64,000 nt of DNA, taken from NCBI RefSeq assembly GCF_029962835.1, contig NC_080573.1, forward strand, positions 31,923,001 through 31,987,000, given 5' to 3'. Source of the stretch: Magnolia sinica (lineage: Eukaryota; Streptophyta; Magnoliopsida; Magnoliales; Magnoliaceae). Under the pieces are notes generated by a model. The model worked only from the letters and a program-made list of their open reading frames with translations, was not told where the DNA came from and searched no databases. This document shows, in pieces, positions 22,202 through 35,400 of this stretch. The position numbers and the translations under genes were made by a program. Within the stretch, counting starts at the first letter, position 1. The number at the start of each line of letters is the position of its first letter.

Positions 22202-25200
22202 TGTAAGACCCGTGTCCTAATCCTTACTGTTCCATTGGCTTCCGCGGTCCTTCCGGTCAAATACCGTCAACCTTCGTACCATATCCGGTGTTTGCACACG
22301 ATCCTAGGCCAGGTTCCGCGCACCGATGACGGCTTGATTCGAAAGTTGTATTATAGCGACCGCACCGTCGCTGCGGTTCCAACGCCGCGTCTTGTGCGTC
22401 AAACCGACGCTTAGATCATAAGTTGGGGACTATGCATTATCATGACCGTGGACCGCGTATTGCGGGGCCCACCTATTCCATGTGGCACTAATCTCTAGAA
22501 AATTATGAGAACGATGACATCACCCTACCCTAGCTATAGCCACCCTACCCTAGCTATAGCCACCCTACCTACCCCTACCCCTCTTTCAAGCATTTAATGC
22601 TAGCCACCCTCTCTTACAACTCATTATTACCTACCTAAGCTATCTCTCCCTCTCTCTTATCTCTCCCTCTCTCTCCTTTATTCCTACATATTTTTTTTCA
22701 AGCAAAAAAAAAAAAACCCATACGTGAGACCCTCTCCCATTTCTCCCAAGCTACTTGTGTGGCCCACCTTTCCCACCCCTTCATCTCTCATCTCAACCAT
22801 CCATTTTTCATCTTCCTCCATCAAAGAATAGCACAAGGAGCTAAGGAAGCCAAGGGAGCAAGAAGATCAAGTGGTGGGTGTCTTGATAGGGTAGATTTTC
22901 ATATTTTTAAGATGGACCAAGTGAGGCCAACCGATCAATGGTTTGGATCTCATTTTGGACCCTAAGATGTGGCCGATGGCCCACTTGGATCATTATGATC
23001 ATTCCATGATGGGGCCATTCTCCATGGACCCCATCATGATGTTTATTTCCTTATATGTTTAGGGTCATCTAGACCATTTATTTTAGTGGAGAAGGGATCT
23101 CCACCGTTGGATCTCGCTTTCATGGATCCACATGTAATGGGACCCGCTTGATGTATGATTTAGTGCAAGGGAGGGCCCATAGTGTCGGGGTCCCTCCATC
23201 ACACGGTCTCACTCTCTATGTCTCCCTTTTTATTTTATGTCTTTTTATTTATTTTATTTTATTGTATGATGGTAAGGTTGTGTGGCCCGCTCGAATGGAC
23301 CCCACCATGTAGTAGGTATTTTATTTAAGTGGGGCCCACCTTATATGTGTACTACCCACACCATTCATCAGTGGTGGCCCACCTGAGCAGGTCACCTTGT
23401 ATGGTAGACCGTCCAGCGTCTCTGGACGCTGGACGTTCAATTGGGAAAACACAAACGTTAGCTTGGTTCAAGGCTTTGGGTGGCCCACTCATGTAGGACC
23501 CACCTTGATGTATGTATTAAATCCATGCCGTTCATTCCTTTCCTAAGATGATTTTAGGCGTTGAGCCAGAAGGTGGGATCCATCAGACCTTCAGGCGGGC
23601 CATACCATAACAAAAGGTGGTTTTCACCATTGAAACCTCCCCTGATGGGTTGTACACTGGAATATGTCCGATATTGGACTTGAACTGCTCGTGGTGAGCC
23701 ATGGAAGAGCACTGGACGGTGTGGATTCACTGGATGTGGACCCCACCTGCAAAATCTGCAGATTTTCTGAAAAACAACAAAAAAATAAAATAAAAAAATG
23801 AAGAAGCGGTTGTCAGCGTTGCAGCAGGCACCGCCAGCGCACGCCAGCGTCCGGGCGGACGTTGATCGAGCAGCCACTCACGGCCCTAGCCGTGGGCCCC
23901 ACCTTAACGTTTATGTGCCATCTAACCCGTTCATCGGGTGGGCCACTATCTGACGTGGGCCCACCCCAAAAATCAGCCTGATCCAAGACTCAGGTGGCCC
24001 ACACCGTGTGAAATAGTGGGATTGAACATTTACCTTTGAAACCCTTCCTGGGCCCACAGAAGTTTGGGATCAGGGTGAGATTTGTTCTCACCCTTCAACT
24101 GGGCCCATGTGACCTTATCAATGGTTTGGATGGCATCTAAACCTTATGGTGGGCCCCACATGGAGCCCACAATGATGCAAGTGTTTCACTGTCCGCTGGA
24201 CAGTGTACGTGGAGCCCACTGAATGTGGAGCCCACTGTGTGGGTGGGTGCTCGCGTGTGTGTGTGGTGCGTGCGTGTGTGTATATTTATATATTTATATA
24301 TATATATATAATATTATATGTAATGTGTATATATGATATATTATATCACATATAATATAAAGGTGGGGGTAGGCCCATTTTTAGTTCACTTATGGGCTAG
24401 GATTGAGGCCCACTTTAATGTATATGCAAGGCCCATGGGTCCGGGCCCATTTAAATGTATTGGGGCCCAATGGGTCGAGGCCCATTAAGATGTAATGGGG
24501 CTAATGGGTTGAGGCCCATTTGATGCACGTATGGTGCCCAATTGGCGGGGCCCGTTTGATACATATAAGGCCCATGTGAGTAGGCCCATTGATGCATATA
24601 TGGGGCCCAACTGTCGAGGCCCATTTGACACATGTAAGGCCCATAAGATTAGGCCCATTTGATACGTTCTAAAGCCCACGGTTTATAGTCCATTGCAATG
24701 TACATAAGGCCCATTGGTGCGGCCCAGTGATGTGGCCCACTTGATGAATACAAGACCCCTATGATACGGCCCATTTGACGTATTTAAGGCCCAATGGGAC
24801 GTGCCTGAGGTCCATTGCAATGTACGATCCTAACATAATTTATGTAATGATGTTTATGACAGAGCTATGCCTTGGGAGCAATAGTGGTTTGACGTCCACA
24901 TTGCAAGTAGAATGTGGTTAAATGTCCACATTATGACTTTCCCTAGGGCCCATTGTTAGGCTCATGCGTGGTATGTGTAGGCCGTCTAGGCCACTTTCGG
25001 TATGCACGTCATCCACCCCATATAACATGTTTAATTCCATGATTCATGATCATATGCATCATATGTATGCTTGATATGAGAAATGACTGATCATAACATA
25101 GCCTTCGGGCAGATTGTTTAGGGGCTCCCTTACAGGGGGTGTTGCCCTACATGAGCGCACGATACACGTAGGATTGCTGCATGACTGGATAGTGTGATTC

Positions 25201-26248
25201 ATGCATTCGCATTGAGTGATATGGTTACTGTACGCCCTAACGACATCAGGGTCGTAGCCTCCACAGACGTATCGTGGTTGGCAGGATTGGATACCGGAAA
25301 TACTGTTCTACATGGGGTGCGATAGATATCCCTAGGTGAAAGTCCCTAAACCCTTATGGTACCAGGAGGTTGCTCCAACGTCTAGACCGAGTGGATGCAT
25401 GAGCGCTGATTGCCGATTACCAGACGGTTGCGCTTTCCACTGTGTCGTGGTCGGTTGGAAGGGGGTGCGGCCTTACCCGCCCGAGAGTAGGGGGCAATGC
25501 TAGGCTGAGTCTGACCAGCTCGAGGAATGGGTCCGCTATTGGCGAGCCGAGCCCGATATTGGCAGGCGGATAGTGAGGTCTTTTCCACTCACCTTATTGC
25601 GCGCGATGGGGCGGCAATCTGGCTTGGAGTGTACTAGACCCCGGTGATATTCCAGATTTGAGCCGTATTGACATGTGGACTTAGATGAGGATTTATATGC
25701 TTGACTTGCATTTTACATTGCATGGCCTTGGTATGGCCGACATCATTCTTTGCACCGCATGGCCTTGGTACGGCTAATGGGACTCTTAGCATTCATCAGC
25801 ATGTTCCGCATTACTCTGATATTGCATAACTACATTATCACCTTGAGCATACACTTTCACCACCCTCTAAGCTTTCTATAAGCTTATGCACGACCGTTGC
25901 GTGCAGGTGACGTTGGATCGCAGCAGCGCTGAGGCTTGGACGCGTGGCTGATCTTCTTTTGGAGTTTTGGTCTATCTTCATTGTATTTCCCTTATGCTCA
26001 TTGTACCTGTAAAGTTTTTGATTATAGTGGAAATGTGATGAATGTTTTTGGTTGTGTTTGTGGGTTATGCCTTTGGTTATGCTTATTACGAATCAAACTG
26101 ATGTTGAAAATCCTCCTTGTAGCATCCCAGGATCGGAACTTGGCAAATGGGCGCTGGGAGTCGAGAATGGGGTTCTACGGAGGCTGTCGGCGCCAGATTC
26201 GGCGATCGGGAATTTTGTGAGCCCGGTTTCCGAGTTTGGGGCGTGACA
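22202..26248 (-). mobile_element. Solo LTR (family R, copy 2)
   Basis: Read on the minus strand it runs TGTCACGCCCCAAACTCGG ... GGGTCTTACA, with the inverted dinucleotides TG..CA of an LTR. It is bounded by perfect 5-bp target duplications ttgtg (22197-22201 and 26249-26253). It is 4,047 bp long with no internal retroviral domain next to it, hence a solo LTR left by LTR-LTR recombination. Inside are (TA)-rich sequence (24280-24360), a GGCCCA-rich array (24418-24800) and many 'gtggGGCCCACC' motifs (23460-24200). It is the uninterrupted counterpart of copy 1 and provides the CACTA empty site. The size and TGTCACGCCCC terminus suggest a gypsy element, but without pol this is inference. Confidence 0.9.
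24418..24800. repeat. Degenerate 'aggcccatttgatgcatata' tandem array
   Basis: Units of about 35-45 bp, each with 'aggcccattt' followed by 'gatacatataaggccca', recur about nine times with heavy divergence. The same type of repeat lies at 18990-19170 in the other LTR, inverted, at the homologous place. Confidence 0.7.
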
Positions 26249-27072
26249 TTGTGATCATACTTACAATGCATTTTTTTGTTCGTCCTCTATTAAAGACATG
26301 TTTAGCGAGTTTGACAGTTTGGGTTGTCATTCAACTCCTCTGTATGTTCGTTGGAAGAGTCACCACTAGAAGTGGGAAGGATCCGACCCGACCCAAAAGC
26401 CAGGGTTTGGTTGGATTGAGTAGACCCACTCGGATCTGACACCAAACCGAGTCGAGTTCGGGTCATGTAACAACTCGATTCGATCAGGACCGAAATCGGG
26501 TATTATAAAGTCAAATTTTACTTTTTTTTAACCTTTACCCTTCTTATACCCGAACCCTAACCCTACCCGAGCCGGCGCCGCACCGAACTCGATCAGAATC
26601 CAGGCCACTCAGTAGCCCAGCACCCTATCTACATCGTTCATCCTCTTCCATTCATCAGGTAGGTTCCATTTATATGTTTTTTTCTGTGTATTTTCGAGCT
26701 CCCGCCCTAGCTTAAAATGTCGGGTGCAACCGTGAAGGCCGTTGGTGGCCTGCCCTAGCTCGGGACATCGGTCGTGGCCTGCCCTCGATTCAGATGGATG
26801 CAGATTAACTATTGAACATGATGGTGGGTCCCGCCCTGGCTCACTAGTGGATTGCACTTCATAGTGGGTCCTGCCCTAGCTCACTGATGGTCCAGCCGAG
26901 GTCGGGACTTCGTAGGCTTGACTACAGCCAGCGTCCCGCCCTAGCTCGACCTTGTACTAGGATCGACCTTCATGGTGGGTCCCGCCCTAGCCCGCTGATG
27001 GTCCAATCGAGCTCAGGACCTCGTTGGCTTGGCTGCAACGTCCCACCCTGGGTCACCGATGGTCCAGCCGAC

Positions 27073-27312
27073 CTAACCCTGACCCTAACCCCTAAACCCT
27101 ACCCTAACCATAATCCTAAACCCTACCTTAACCCTAATCCTTAACCTTACCCTAACCCTAAACCTACATCCTAACCCAAACACTAACCTAAACCCTAAAC
27201 CCTAAACCTTAAACCTAACCCTAACCCTAAACCCTAAACCCTAAACCTTAAACATTAACCTTAACCCTAAACCCTAAACCCTAACCCTCCCTAACCCAAA
27301 ACCCTAAACCCT
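27073..27312. repeat. Interstitial telomere-like repeat, (CCCTAAA)n and variants
   Basis: About 240 bp of imperfect ccctaaa / ccctaa / ccttaa units. Several perfect plant-type CCCTAAA copies occur around 27190-27300. It lies upstream of the hAT transposase remnant, not at a chromosome end. The open frame covering its left part is an artefact. Confidence 0.9.
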
Positions 27313-27560
27313 AATTCCTAAATTGTAAAAATGTTTAATTTATTTGAAATTTTGAATTAAATAATTAGTAGTTAATTTATTGGAATTACCACTTACATTG
27401 CTTTTTGGTATTACCATTTACATTGCTTATTGCTTAATACTTACTGCTTACTGGTTAGCTTAATACGTTTGTATAATTGTATTACATTGTTTTTTTGCTT
27501 ATCTTAGTTTTGTGCATTGTATAGTTAGTTTAATATGTTTGACATTGCTTTTCTTGCTTA

Positions 27561-28394
27561 GCTTATTATTGTGACTTGTGAGTTGTGATTGTGAGTTAGA
27601 TAATTAGTTGTCCATTTAAGGATTTCTATGTGGCCATACATAAATATAGTGTGTTTTTGGTGCCATAAAAATTGCTCAAAATTTTTCATTTTGGACAATT
27701 CAAGGTTAGATTGATAGTATGCTTTCATATAACGTACTTAAATATTCATGTCTGATCTACGGTCCATCTCCTCATTTCTCTTTGAATATGTTTCTTTTCA
27801 TTAATTTCTAATGTCAAATATCTTCACATTGCTTAGATATCTGACATCGGAATATAAAAGAATATTAACTTATTTGGAGAGGTATGGGGTGATGCTGTCG
27901 GATTTTCGGCGTGGGCATTTAAATGAGAATATGAAAATATTACAATCTATCCATCCTTGGATGGGTAACTAATTTAGCTTATTATTGTGACTTGTGAGTT
28001 GTGATTGTGAGTTAGATAATTAGTTGCCCATTTGAGGATTTTTATGTGGTCATACATAGATATAGTATGTTTTTGGTGGCATAGAAATCGCTCAAATTAT
28101 CCCATTTTGGATAGTTCAATGTTAGATGGATAGTATACTTTCATATAACCTATTTAAATGTCCATGCCTGATCTGCAGTCCATCTCCTTATTTCTCTCTA
28201 GATATGTTTTTTCTTTTTCATTTTTAAAATCAAATATCTTCACATTATTTAGATATTTGTCATTAGAATGTAACTGAATATCAATTTATCTGGAGAGGCA
28301 TGGGAAGATGCTATCAAATTTTCGATGTGGGCATTTAGATGGGAATATGAAAGTATTACAATCTATCTAACCTTAGATGGGTAACTAATTTAGG
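27561..28394 (+). repeat. 416-bp direct tandem duplication
   Basis: The sequence from 'gcttattattgtgacttgtg' at 27561 repeats at 27977. The two copies stay colinear to 'gatgggtaactaattta' (27961-27975 and 28378-28392), with scattered substitutions and small indels. It lies in the putative promoter/leader of the hAT transposase remnant. Confidence 0.9.
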
Positions 28395-28459
28395 ATTTAG
28401 TATAAGTCTTTTTAGTATTAGATTGCTAATGTTAATATGATTTAGTATCTTTCAATTAT

Positions 28460-30480
28460 TAGATGGCTAGTGAGGGTCGTTTCAATACCCTGGGCAGTTT
28501 GAAAGTTACATCGCTGATGTTCCTAGAAGATGAAGGATTACGTCTAGAAGATGAAGATGTCCCATTGATACTAGTTCCTTACAGTCACATATTGCGAGAA
28601 AATGAAAAAAAGATCGGTAGTGTGGGACGATTTTGAGGAAGTAACCCTGAAGAACGACACTGTGAAGATATAATCCAAGTACTGTAAGACTTAATATGTT
28701 AAGAAAGCAGATGAGTTGACCACAACTCTGAGAAAACACTGTTTGAAGTGTCATGAAAAAGTGAGAACTCAGACCTCAGGGCAACAGACACTTTTATTAA
28801 ACCAATCTTTAGTGGGTCCGGTACATTGTCCATTTACAAGTATAACAAAGACCGGGTGAATGAATTAATGGCTAAATTTATTATTGCCAATGAAAGACCA
28901 TCTTAAATGGTAGAGAGTCCTGCTTTTGTTGAATTAGCCAGATGCCTTAACCCCAGATACGAGAAGGTCTTTCATACAATAATAAAGAGAGTCTGCATGA
29001 AGATATATGAAAGCGAGAAGCTCAAGTTAAAAGGACGGTTGGAATCGATTCCTCGAATTACCCTGACATCGAATCAATGAAAGGGGTATATGTCACTAAC
29101 TACTCATTCCGTTGATGCCGAATGAAAGCTCTGCAAGAGAATCATAAACTTTTGTTATCTTATGCATCTTTAGATTGATAATTTCAGACTACATGTATAA
29201 ATATCTTGTAGAGTGGGGCATTGAGAAGAAAATCTCCTCAATAACTTTTGATAATGCCTCTACAAATGATAGCGTGATAATGAATTTGTGGAACCAATTT
29301 AAGGCTGCCTGTAACTTGTATTTTGGTGGAAAGATATTTCATATTATGTGTTGTGCCCACATCCTAAACTTGATTGTAAAAGATGGCTTTAAAACAATTG
29401 AGCCAACAATCATGAACATAAGAGAGAGTGTGAAGTACATACTGGGGTCACCTTCATGATTATATACATGAAACAAGATCGTGAAGTGATTGAATTTGTC
29501 ATCTCAGAGAATGATGAAGTTGGATGTTATGACATGTTGGAATTCAACATTTGAAATGTTGGATTCAGCGATAGCTTTCAAAAATGCATTCTCTTACTAT
29601 GTGGAGCGTGATAGTGCGTATGTTTGGTTGCTTATGAAGATGATTAGTCAAGAGTTGAATCAATTTGTAAGTTCATTTCAGTTTTTTACAATACAACGAA
29701 GAAATTTTCGGAAAGCAAGTATCTGACAGCAAATATATTTCTACCAGAACTTTAGGAGGTAAAAGATGTCTTGCACAGAAATTATAGTAGACGAGAATTT
29801 TTACAATTAATGACCATGGGTATGCAGTTAAAATTTGATAAGTATTGGTCTAAGTGTAGTATGGTAATGGCTGTTGCAGTCATTCTTGATCCTCGATACA
29901 AGATGATCATGGTTGTATTCATATCTAATAAGTTGTATGGTGTGATGAGTACCCTTGAGGTCGATAAGATTCATGATGCAGTCAATGATTTGTATAATCT
30001 TTATGTGTGTTCCGCAAAAGATAAAACTCATTAAGTGGGTTCTAGTTCTACTATTGATGAACCGCCAGAAGAAATGGTAGATGATTTCATGTCTTACGTG
30101 GCATAACATGAGACTCAAATGCAGACACCCTAATCAGAACTCGTAAACTATCTCAAAGAACCACTTGTAAAATACAAAATCGATATATTTGATGTTTTGG
30201 AGTGGTGAAAGATGAAATCTCATGATTCATAATACCATATGCTCTCGTTAATGGCACAAGACATTATCAATTTCAATTTCAACTATGACTTCAGAATTTT
30301 CTTTTAGTATGGGGAGTAGGGTCGTGAACAAGTATCAAAGCTCACTTACACTAGAATCGGTTGAAGCGCTCATTTGTACACAGGATTGGCTATGTCTGAT
30401 CTAGGGGAAAGGGAACTCTATTGATGAGGAGTTCGAAGATGAGGATATTGATAAGCAAGATGAGACAATACCAGCAAGAT
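28460..30480 (+). pseudogene. hAT transposase (BED zinc finger, RNase H-like core, dimerisation region), broken
   Basis: Order of remnants: a BED-type finger near 28610-28772 ('SVVWDDFEEV', 'TTTLRKHCLKC', with the first Cys pair damaged and in-frame stops); a central core at 29175-29459 ('WGIEKKISSITFDNAS', 'CCAHILNLIVKDG', 'IRESVKYI'); 29490-29640 ('DVMTCWNSTFEMLDSA'); a DUF4413-like part at 29771-30034 ('FDKYWSKCSMVMAVAVILD'); and a C-terminal hAT dimerisation block near 30140-30400 ('YLKEPLVKYKIDIFDVLEW'). These are diagnostic of plant Ac/RICESLEEPER-type hAT transposases, normally 650-700 residues. Frameshifts and stops break it throughout, so no functional enzyme is made. Confidence 0.85.
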
Positions 30481-30742
30481 AAGACGATACCTTTTATTTC
30501 TCTTGTATTTGCTTACAAGTTACAACATGATATTTGTAATTATTTTTTGATGGCTTAAATTGTAATATTTTATGGGTGGATGGATATTTCTCTCTTTACA
30601 TTTGTACTATTCAATTAGTTAATATTACTTGAATCTCATATTATATGGTTAGGTAATTGCATTCATTCATCAGTATAAGTTATTTTTTTATATTGCCTTA
30701 ACCTAACCAGATATTTTTCTTTAAAAATATACACCTATAAAT

Positions 30743-31580
30743 ATGTCATCGGAAGATGATGCATGGACAAATATTTAGGATTATGGAGTCCAAGTCTATT
30801 CACAAGATGGAAAAATAAAGTTACAATGTCAGTTGTGTGGAAAGCAATTTGTAAACAAAATAAATCGGCTAAAATTATATTTGGCTTGTCGGGGAGGAGA
30901 CACTGTACCATACAACAAAGATCCTCAGGAATTCTGAAATTTATTTTGAGCCATTTTCGACTCAAATACAAAGACTTTCTACACCTCCCCCCCTACAATT
31001 ACAACCAATACAACCAGCCATAGAATATATAGAAGTAGGTCTATTATAATGAAGAAGGGTTAAATAGAGGAACTGCCTCCATGCCCTCCACAGTTAGTAG
31101 AGAAGAAGAACAAGAGAAAATTTTAAGGAAACAAAAAGAACACGATTATAAAGAGGTCATATAAGAAAGCTTGAAAATGACATCCAGGAGTACTAGACAA
31201 CAATGGTCACCCATTCCAAGATAACATGATGATGAAGTAGGCACGGACACGAGTAAACAATCAAAGTTTCTTAAAAGTCTCGCGGCATTTTATACGCGGT
31301 TGAGAATCCCTTACAAATTAGATCATAAAAAGCAGTTGAAAAAACTTGTTCAATAAATGAATGAGGACGATGGGAAGACATCTCCACCATTCGATTTAGT
31401 AGAGGTGAACGACCATCTTTTGGACACCTCCAGCTCGGAGTCGACCCAGAGTTCTCCTGCAGTTGAAGCCGTAAAAAGAGAACCAAAGGATGATTCTGGC
31501 GACGAAGGTTGAGGTGGAGGAGGGGGTTACTATTACGGACAAGGTTCATCTGGTTACGTGCCACAAAGACATTCATCATA
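30743..31580 (+). pseudogene. Second BED-finger transposase fragment (hAT-related), internally deleted
   Basis: An ATG at 30743 opens a frame with one early in-frame stop (codon 12), then 'GKIKLQCQLCGKQFVNKINR' and 'ACRGGDTVPYNKDP'. This is the Cys-x2-Cys...RLK.HLA..GG.V pattern of plant BED/DUF659 transposases, with the His changed to Tyr. After a gap, 31080-31570 holds 'SREEEQEKILRKQKEHDYKEV', 'FLKSLAAFYTRLRIPYKLD' and an acidic, Gly/Tyr-rich tail ('GGGGGYYYGQGSSGY') with stops. It looks like the N- and C-terminal parts of a separate transposase whose core is deleted. Confidence 0.6.
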
Positions 31581-31876
31581 GAAAGGTTATTGAATGTATG
31601 AAAGTTTTATTTGTCTATATGTGCATGTTAGGTTTATTTACTTTTGATTTTGTATAGAATTTATTTACTTTGTTCGTTTTATAGATGTAGTTTATTTATT
31701 TTGAAAGTTGGATCTGTGATATTTTAAGTTTTTAACAATTGAATAACCTAGCTAAATGGTCTAACGTATTGATATCATGCACATATGTAATCGCATATGT
31801 TGCATATGCAAAAATATATGTTCGCATATGCGATGTATGGACTGTTAATCTCTCTCTTTTATATTTCTACTCCAAG

Positions 31877-31880
<4 letters not shown>

Positions 31881-31917
<37 letters not shown>
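31881..31917. repeat. (TC)n microsatellite
   Basis: About 18 uninterrupted tc units downstream of the second BED fragment. Confidence 0.95.
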
Positions 31918-31918
<1 letters not shown>

Positions 31919-32430
31919 ATTCCCTCTCTTGGAAGTTACAAGATAAGGATTCAAACACTTGTTATTTAATTCATTGTTTAATTGATTTTATGTCTCTCAA
32001 ATATATTTTAAATATATATAAAATTAGTTATTTATTAACTTAGGAAAGTTACCCTTCTTCTTTTCTTCTTCTTTTTTTAATTTTATTTTTTTATTATTAT
32101 TATTATTTTTTTACATCTTTTTTTCATATTTTTTGATATTTTAAATTTTTTTAAAGAAAAAATATAAAGCAGAAGACTCAATCTGAACCATACCCAACCC
32201 GATCCGACTCGGTTTGAGTTAGGCCAGCAAGAAATCGGTTTGGATCGAGTCAGCCCTACTGGACTCGGTCCCGAATTGAATCGAGTCCGGGTCAAGTACT
32301 TACAAAAACCGAATATGAGTTGAGGTAGACCTAATCCGGTCCGACTCGCCTCGATGCCCTCCACGGTTCTAAATGGTGGGAAACTATTATAGAATAATGG
32401 ACGATTTAAATACCGGTGCATCGATTTTTG

Positions 32431-35400
32431 TGAACAAGTCGCACCTAATCCAAGCCGTTCACCGGAGTGGGCTCCACACGCGACCTCTTCAAGAAATAGT
32501 GCCGCCCTAACTGTCTTAACTGCTGAGGCCGATCACTGAATGCGGACAAATGGTCGACTTTCTTAAACCGGTCATTTTTTCGGAGGAAAATGCCAGATCC
32601 GTGGGAGGCCACCAGATGAACGGATCAGATCTCCTAGGATATGTGCCATAATCAAAAGTATGCTATGTATTAGTTTGGCACGTGGGAATGCAACTGTAAA
32701 CATTTCGATTGAAGAGTTGCACGTGTAAACTTACATCACTCATAGACGATTGGGCCCCACATACCTCAGCTTTTGATCTCATCCGTTCATGCTGCGAATG
32801 CTCAGGTGATCTTGACCATTAGTTAGGCATTGCAAGAATTACACTTGCTGATGATCATAATACCTTAGCCCACGAAATTTGGACGGTTACTAATTTGTGT
32901 ATAAGTAACCATTTGAAGTATCAGTAGTGTAATTGTTGAGCTTTGGATCTCCCCTGATGGGATCTACTAATATATGAACGGTCCCTGTCTTGCTCAAGTG
33001 TAAGAATCTACAGCTATCGAACGGTTGAGAAAGAAAATACAGCAACGGTTCCAATCAAACCAACAAAAGATAAAATCTTCTTTAGCTACGGTCTTCTAAT
33101 CTAGGTGATTTCTTATGCATTGGCCACCCATGGCGTGGCCCATCACTTCAATGGTTCGGATCACTGAATCGTGTCCCTCTCGGGTACGAGTCCCAACTCA
33201 GCCTTTGTGCGCCTTGGCCATCACGCTCTTGGTGTGCCCCATGCTTTTATACAGAAGAACAAATCATAATCTGAACCGTCCAGTAGATTAGACCCACTTT
33301 TCATGGGCCACCATAAAAAACTCATATTGATCGGGTGATAGGAACTGTCCAAACGTTATCCTATCTTTTCATGACTGTCAGTTTGTTTGGAGAGGTGTCT
33401 TATCTAAGGCTGACCCCATCGAACGGATTATTCGTGTGAATTATTGGCCCGACTTTGATCTGAACCGTACGTTTTCTTTGGCATTAAGCAGAAGAAAAAG
33501 TTCCTCCATTCAGTACGAATTTTTCATGAATGCCCATTTAAATGAAAAGTGGGTAGAAGCTAATGGACGGACCGGATCAATGATTCCACCATCCACGTGT
33601 CCAAAAGCACTGGGCACACGAGAAGCGTTCAATGGTCCACTAAGTGGGGCCCGCAGCAGCTATAATTTTCTCCACCACAACCTTTTTAGTTATGGTATCT
33701 CATCAACCAAACATGTGGCAGCATTTCAGTTCAATTCAGACTGTTTGAATTATGGATCCCATTGCTGATAGAGAAGACAGTTATGAACAATCCCAGCCGC
33801 ACGATTTGTGGCTGTCAAATGGACGGTGAGATAAAAAGCAGCCTCTGTTTAAAACTCAAGAAGCAAAATCAGATGGTTAAGATCACTCTATCAGTTCGGG
33901 GTTGGCGCTAGCACCCTAAACCCTGGCCTTGCCCTACACGGGACTGTATGGGAAACATACTGAAATGGTCAACGGTTTAAAATTGTTTCATTTTTAGAAC
34001 TTTGGAGCTTATCTCATCCGTCCAGTGACAAGTCCCATAGTATAAATGATTTTGGTCATTTAAAAATAATCCTGGATCCCATCGTGAGCTGAGCCATCCA
34101 TCATTAGTCCGACCCTAGCTTGGACGAGGCACAGCCTTTGATTTTAAGCCTGAGGCCGGCCCACAAGTTCTAGCATCGTACCATCTTCGATGCTGAGGTA
34201 CAACCTGTGTAGTAAATCAAAATCGTGAAAACGGTAGGTCCCATCGTTAAGATTGTCCTTCTTGAAAATGATCAGGCTTGTTCATCAGGTGGGCCACACC
34301 TGTATGAGAATATTGGTCCAAAAAGGATGGTAGTGAATACTTTGAATATGCCGTGTATGGATCACCCGTGTATGAGAATAGTGAGACATGGGCTAGAGCC
34401 AGACCTCTGCCTCACACTGGCCTTTTTCTCTTTTTCTCTTTTTTTTTTTTTTCCCAGTGATATCACTTAATGCTCGGGCCAGAAGTTTGTATTATACCGC
34501 ATGTTCTTTTGACTTTTGCAAGTGGGGTCCATGGTTTAGTGTCCAAACGGTTGACATGATCACGATCGTGCAAAAGAGAAAACACCACGACTATCTTAAA
34601 TGGTTAAGAATTTCTTTTTTCACTCTCGTACATTTTTTGGTGAATGGACTATCCACAAATATCAGCAGTCTTAGGCAGCACCCTACAAGTATTGCTCAAA
34701 ATTTTAAGACTAGCTCAAGTGGGGAGTGAGTGGGGAGTGACTTGGATTTGCACAGAAAATTTGAAAATTCTTGCAATACTGTGGCAAAAAAAATAAAAAA
34801 TGCTAGATGATATATTATCTTGAGATTTTCAAAATATTGAAAAAATTTAAAATATGGCCTTTTGTGATGATATTAACTAAAAAAATAGTAGAAACTTTAA
34901 AGGATTTTTTTAATATCATATATAATCATATATTTAAATTTAAATTTATTATAAATTTATAATACCTTTTTTAATATTTTATTTTCGGTGAGATTTTCCT
35001 AATAGTATTTGAAAAGAATTGTCAAAAATTGAAAATCTCTTGAGAAATTTTTGGTGCAAGGTTGTTGAGAATGAAATGTCAATGTATTGGTTTGGAATTT
35101 GGCCACGTGGCACATGTGTGTTTTATGGGTATACTAGAACCAATTTTTGGTCCGATTCAAACCGAATGCCACTGACTCCTAACGTTGAGATAGAGCGATA
35201 GATAATTAAATTATTGGAAGACCAACAGCCTATTCTATCAACTGTCGAGTGAGCTTATTAAACGATTTATGGATGTTGGAGCTCCTCCTCCAATGAATTT
35301 TGTCTGCCTTGAAAACAAAGACTTTTAAAGGTGCAACAAGTGTTTTACCAATAAAAAACCAAAAGATTGAGACAAAAAAGTGAACATACCACTAAAATGG

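Larger units (their letters stand above)
26350..32430 (+). mobile_element. Decayed hAT-superfamily transposon (possibly two overlapping copies)
   Basis: A transposase pseudogene of the BED/hAT type (28460-30480) and a second BED-finger fragment (30743-31580) lie between two flanks of similar composition. The left flank has 'gatccgacccgaccc' and 'accgagtcgagttcgggtc' (26380-26470); the right has 'acccgatccgactcgg' and 'ggactcggtcccgaattg' (32195-32285). Similar CCGACCC/CTCGG-rich tracts are common at the ends of plant hAT elements. I could not identify exact terminal inverted repeats or an 8-bp target duplication, so both limits are approximate. Confidence 0.6.

Noticed and set aside
24418..24800. 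CRISPR-like regularly spaced repeats
   Set aside because: Units are diverged and tandem without unique spacers, in plant LTR sequence; the same holds for 16905-17068.
26887..27144. 85-codon frame ending in Asn-Pro repeats
   Set aside because: Reads into the telomere-like repeat; no support as a gene.
33436..33768. 110-codon frame in the intergenic stretch
   Set aside because: No family pattern, no splice context, and composition similar to surrounding non-coding DNA.
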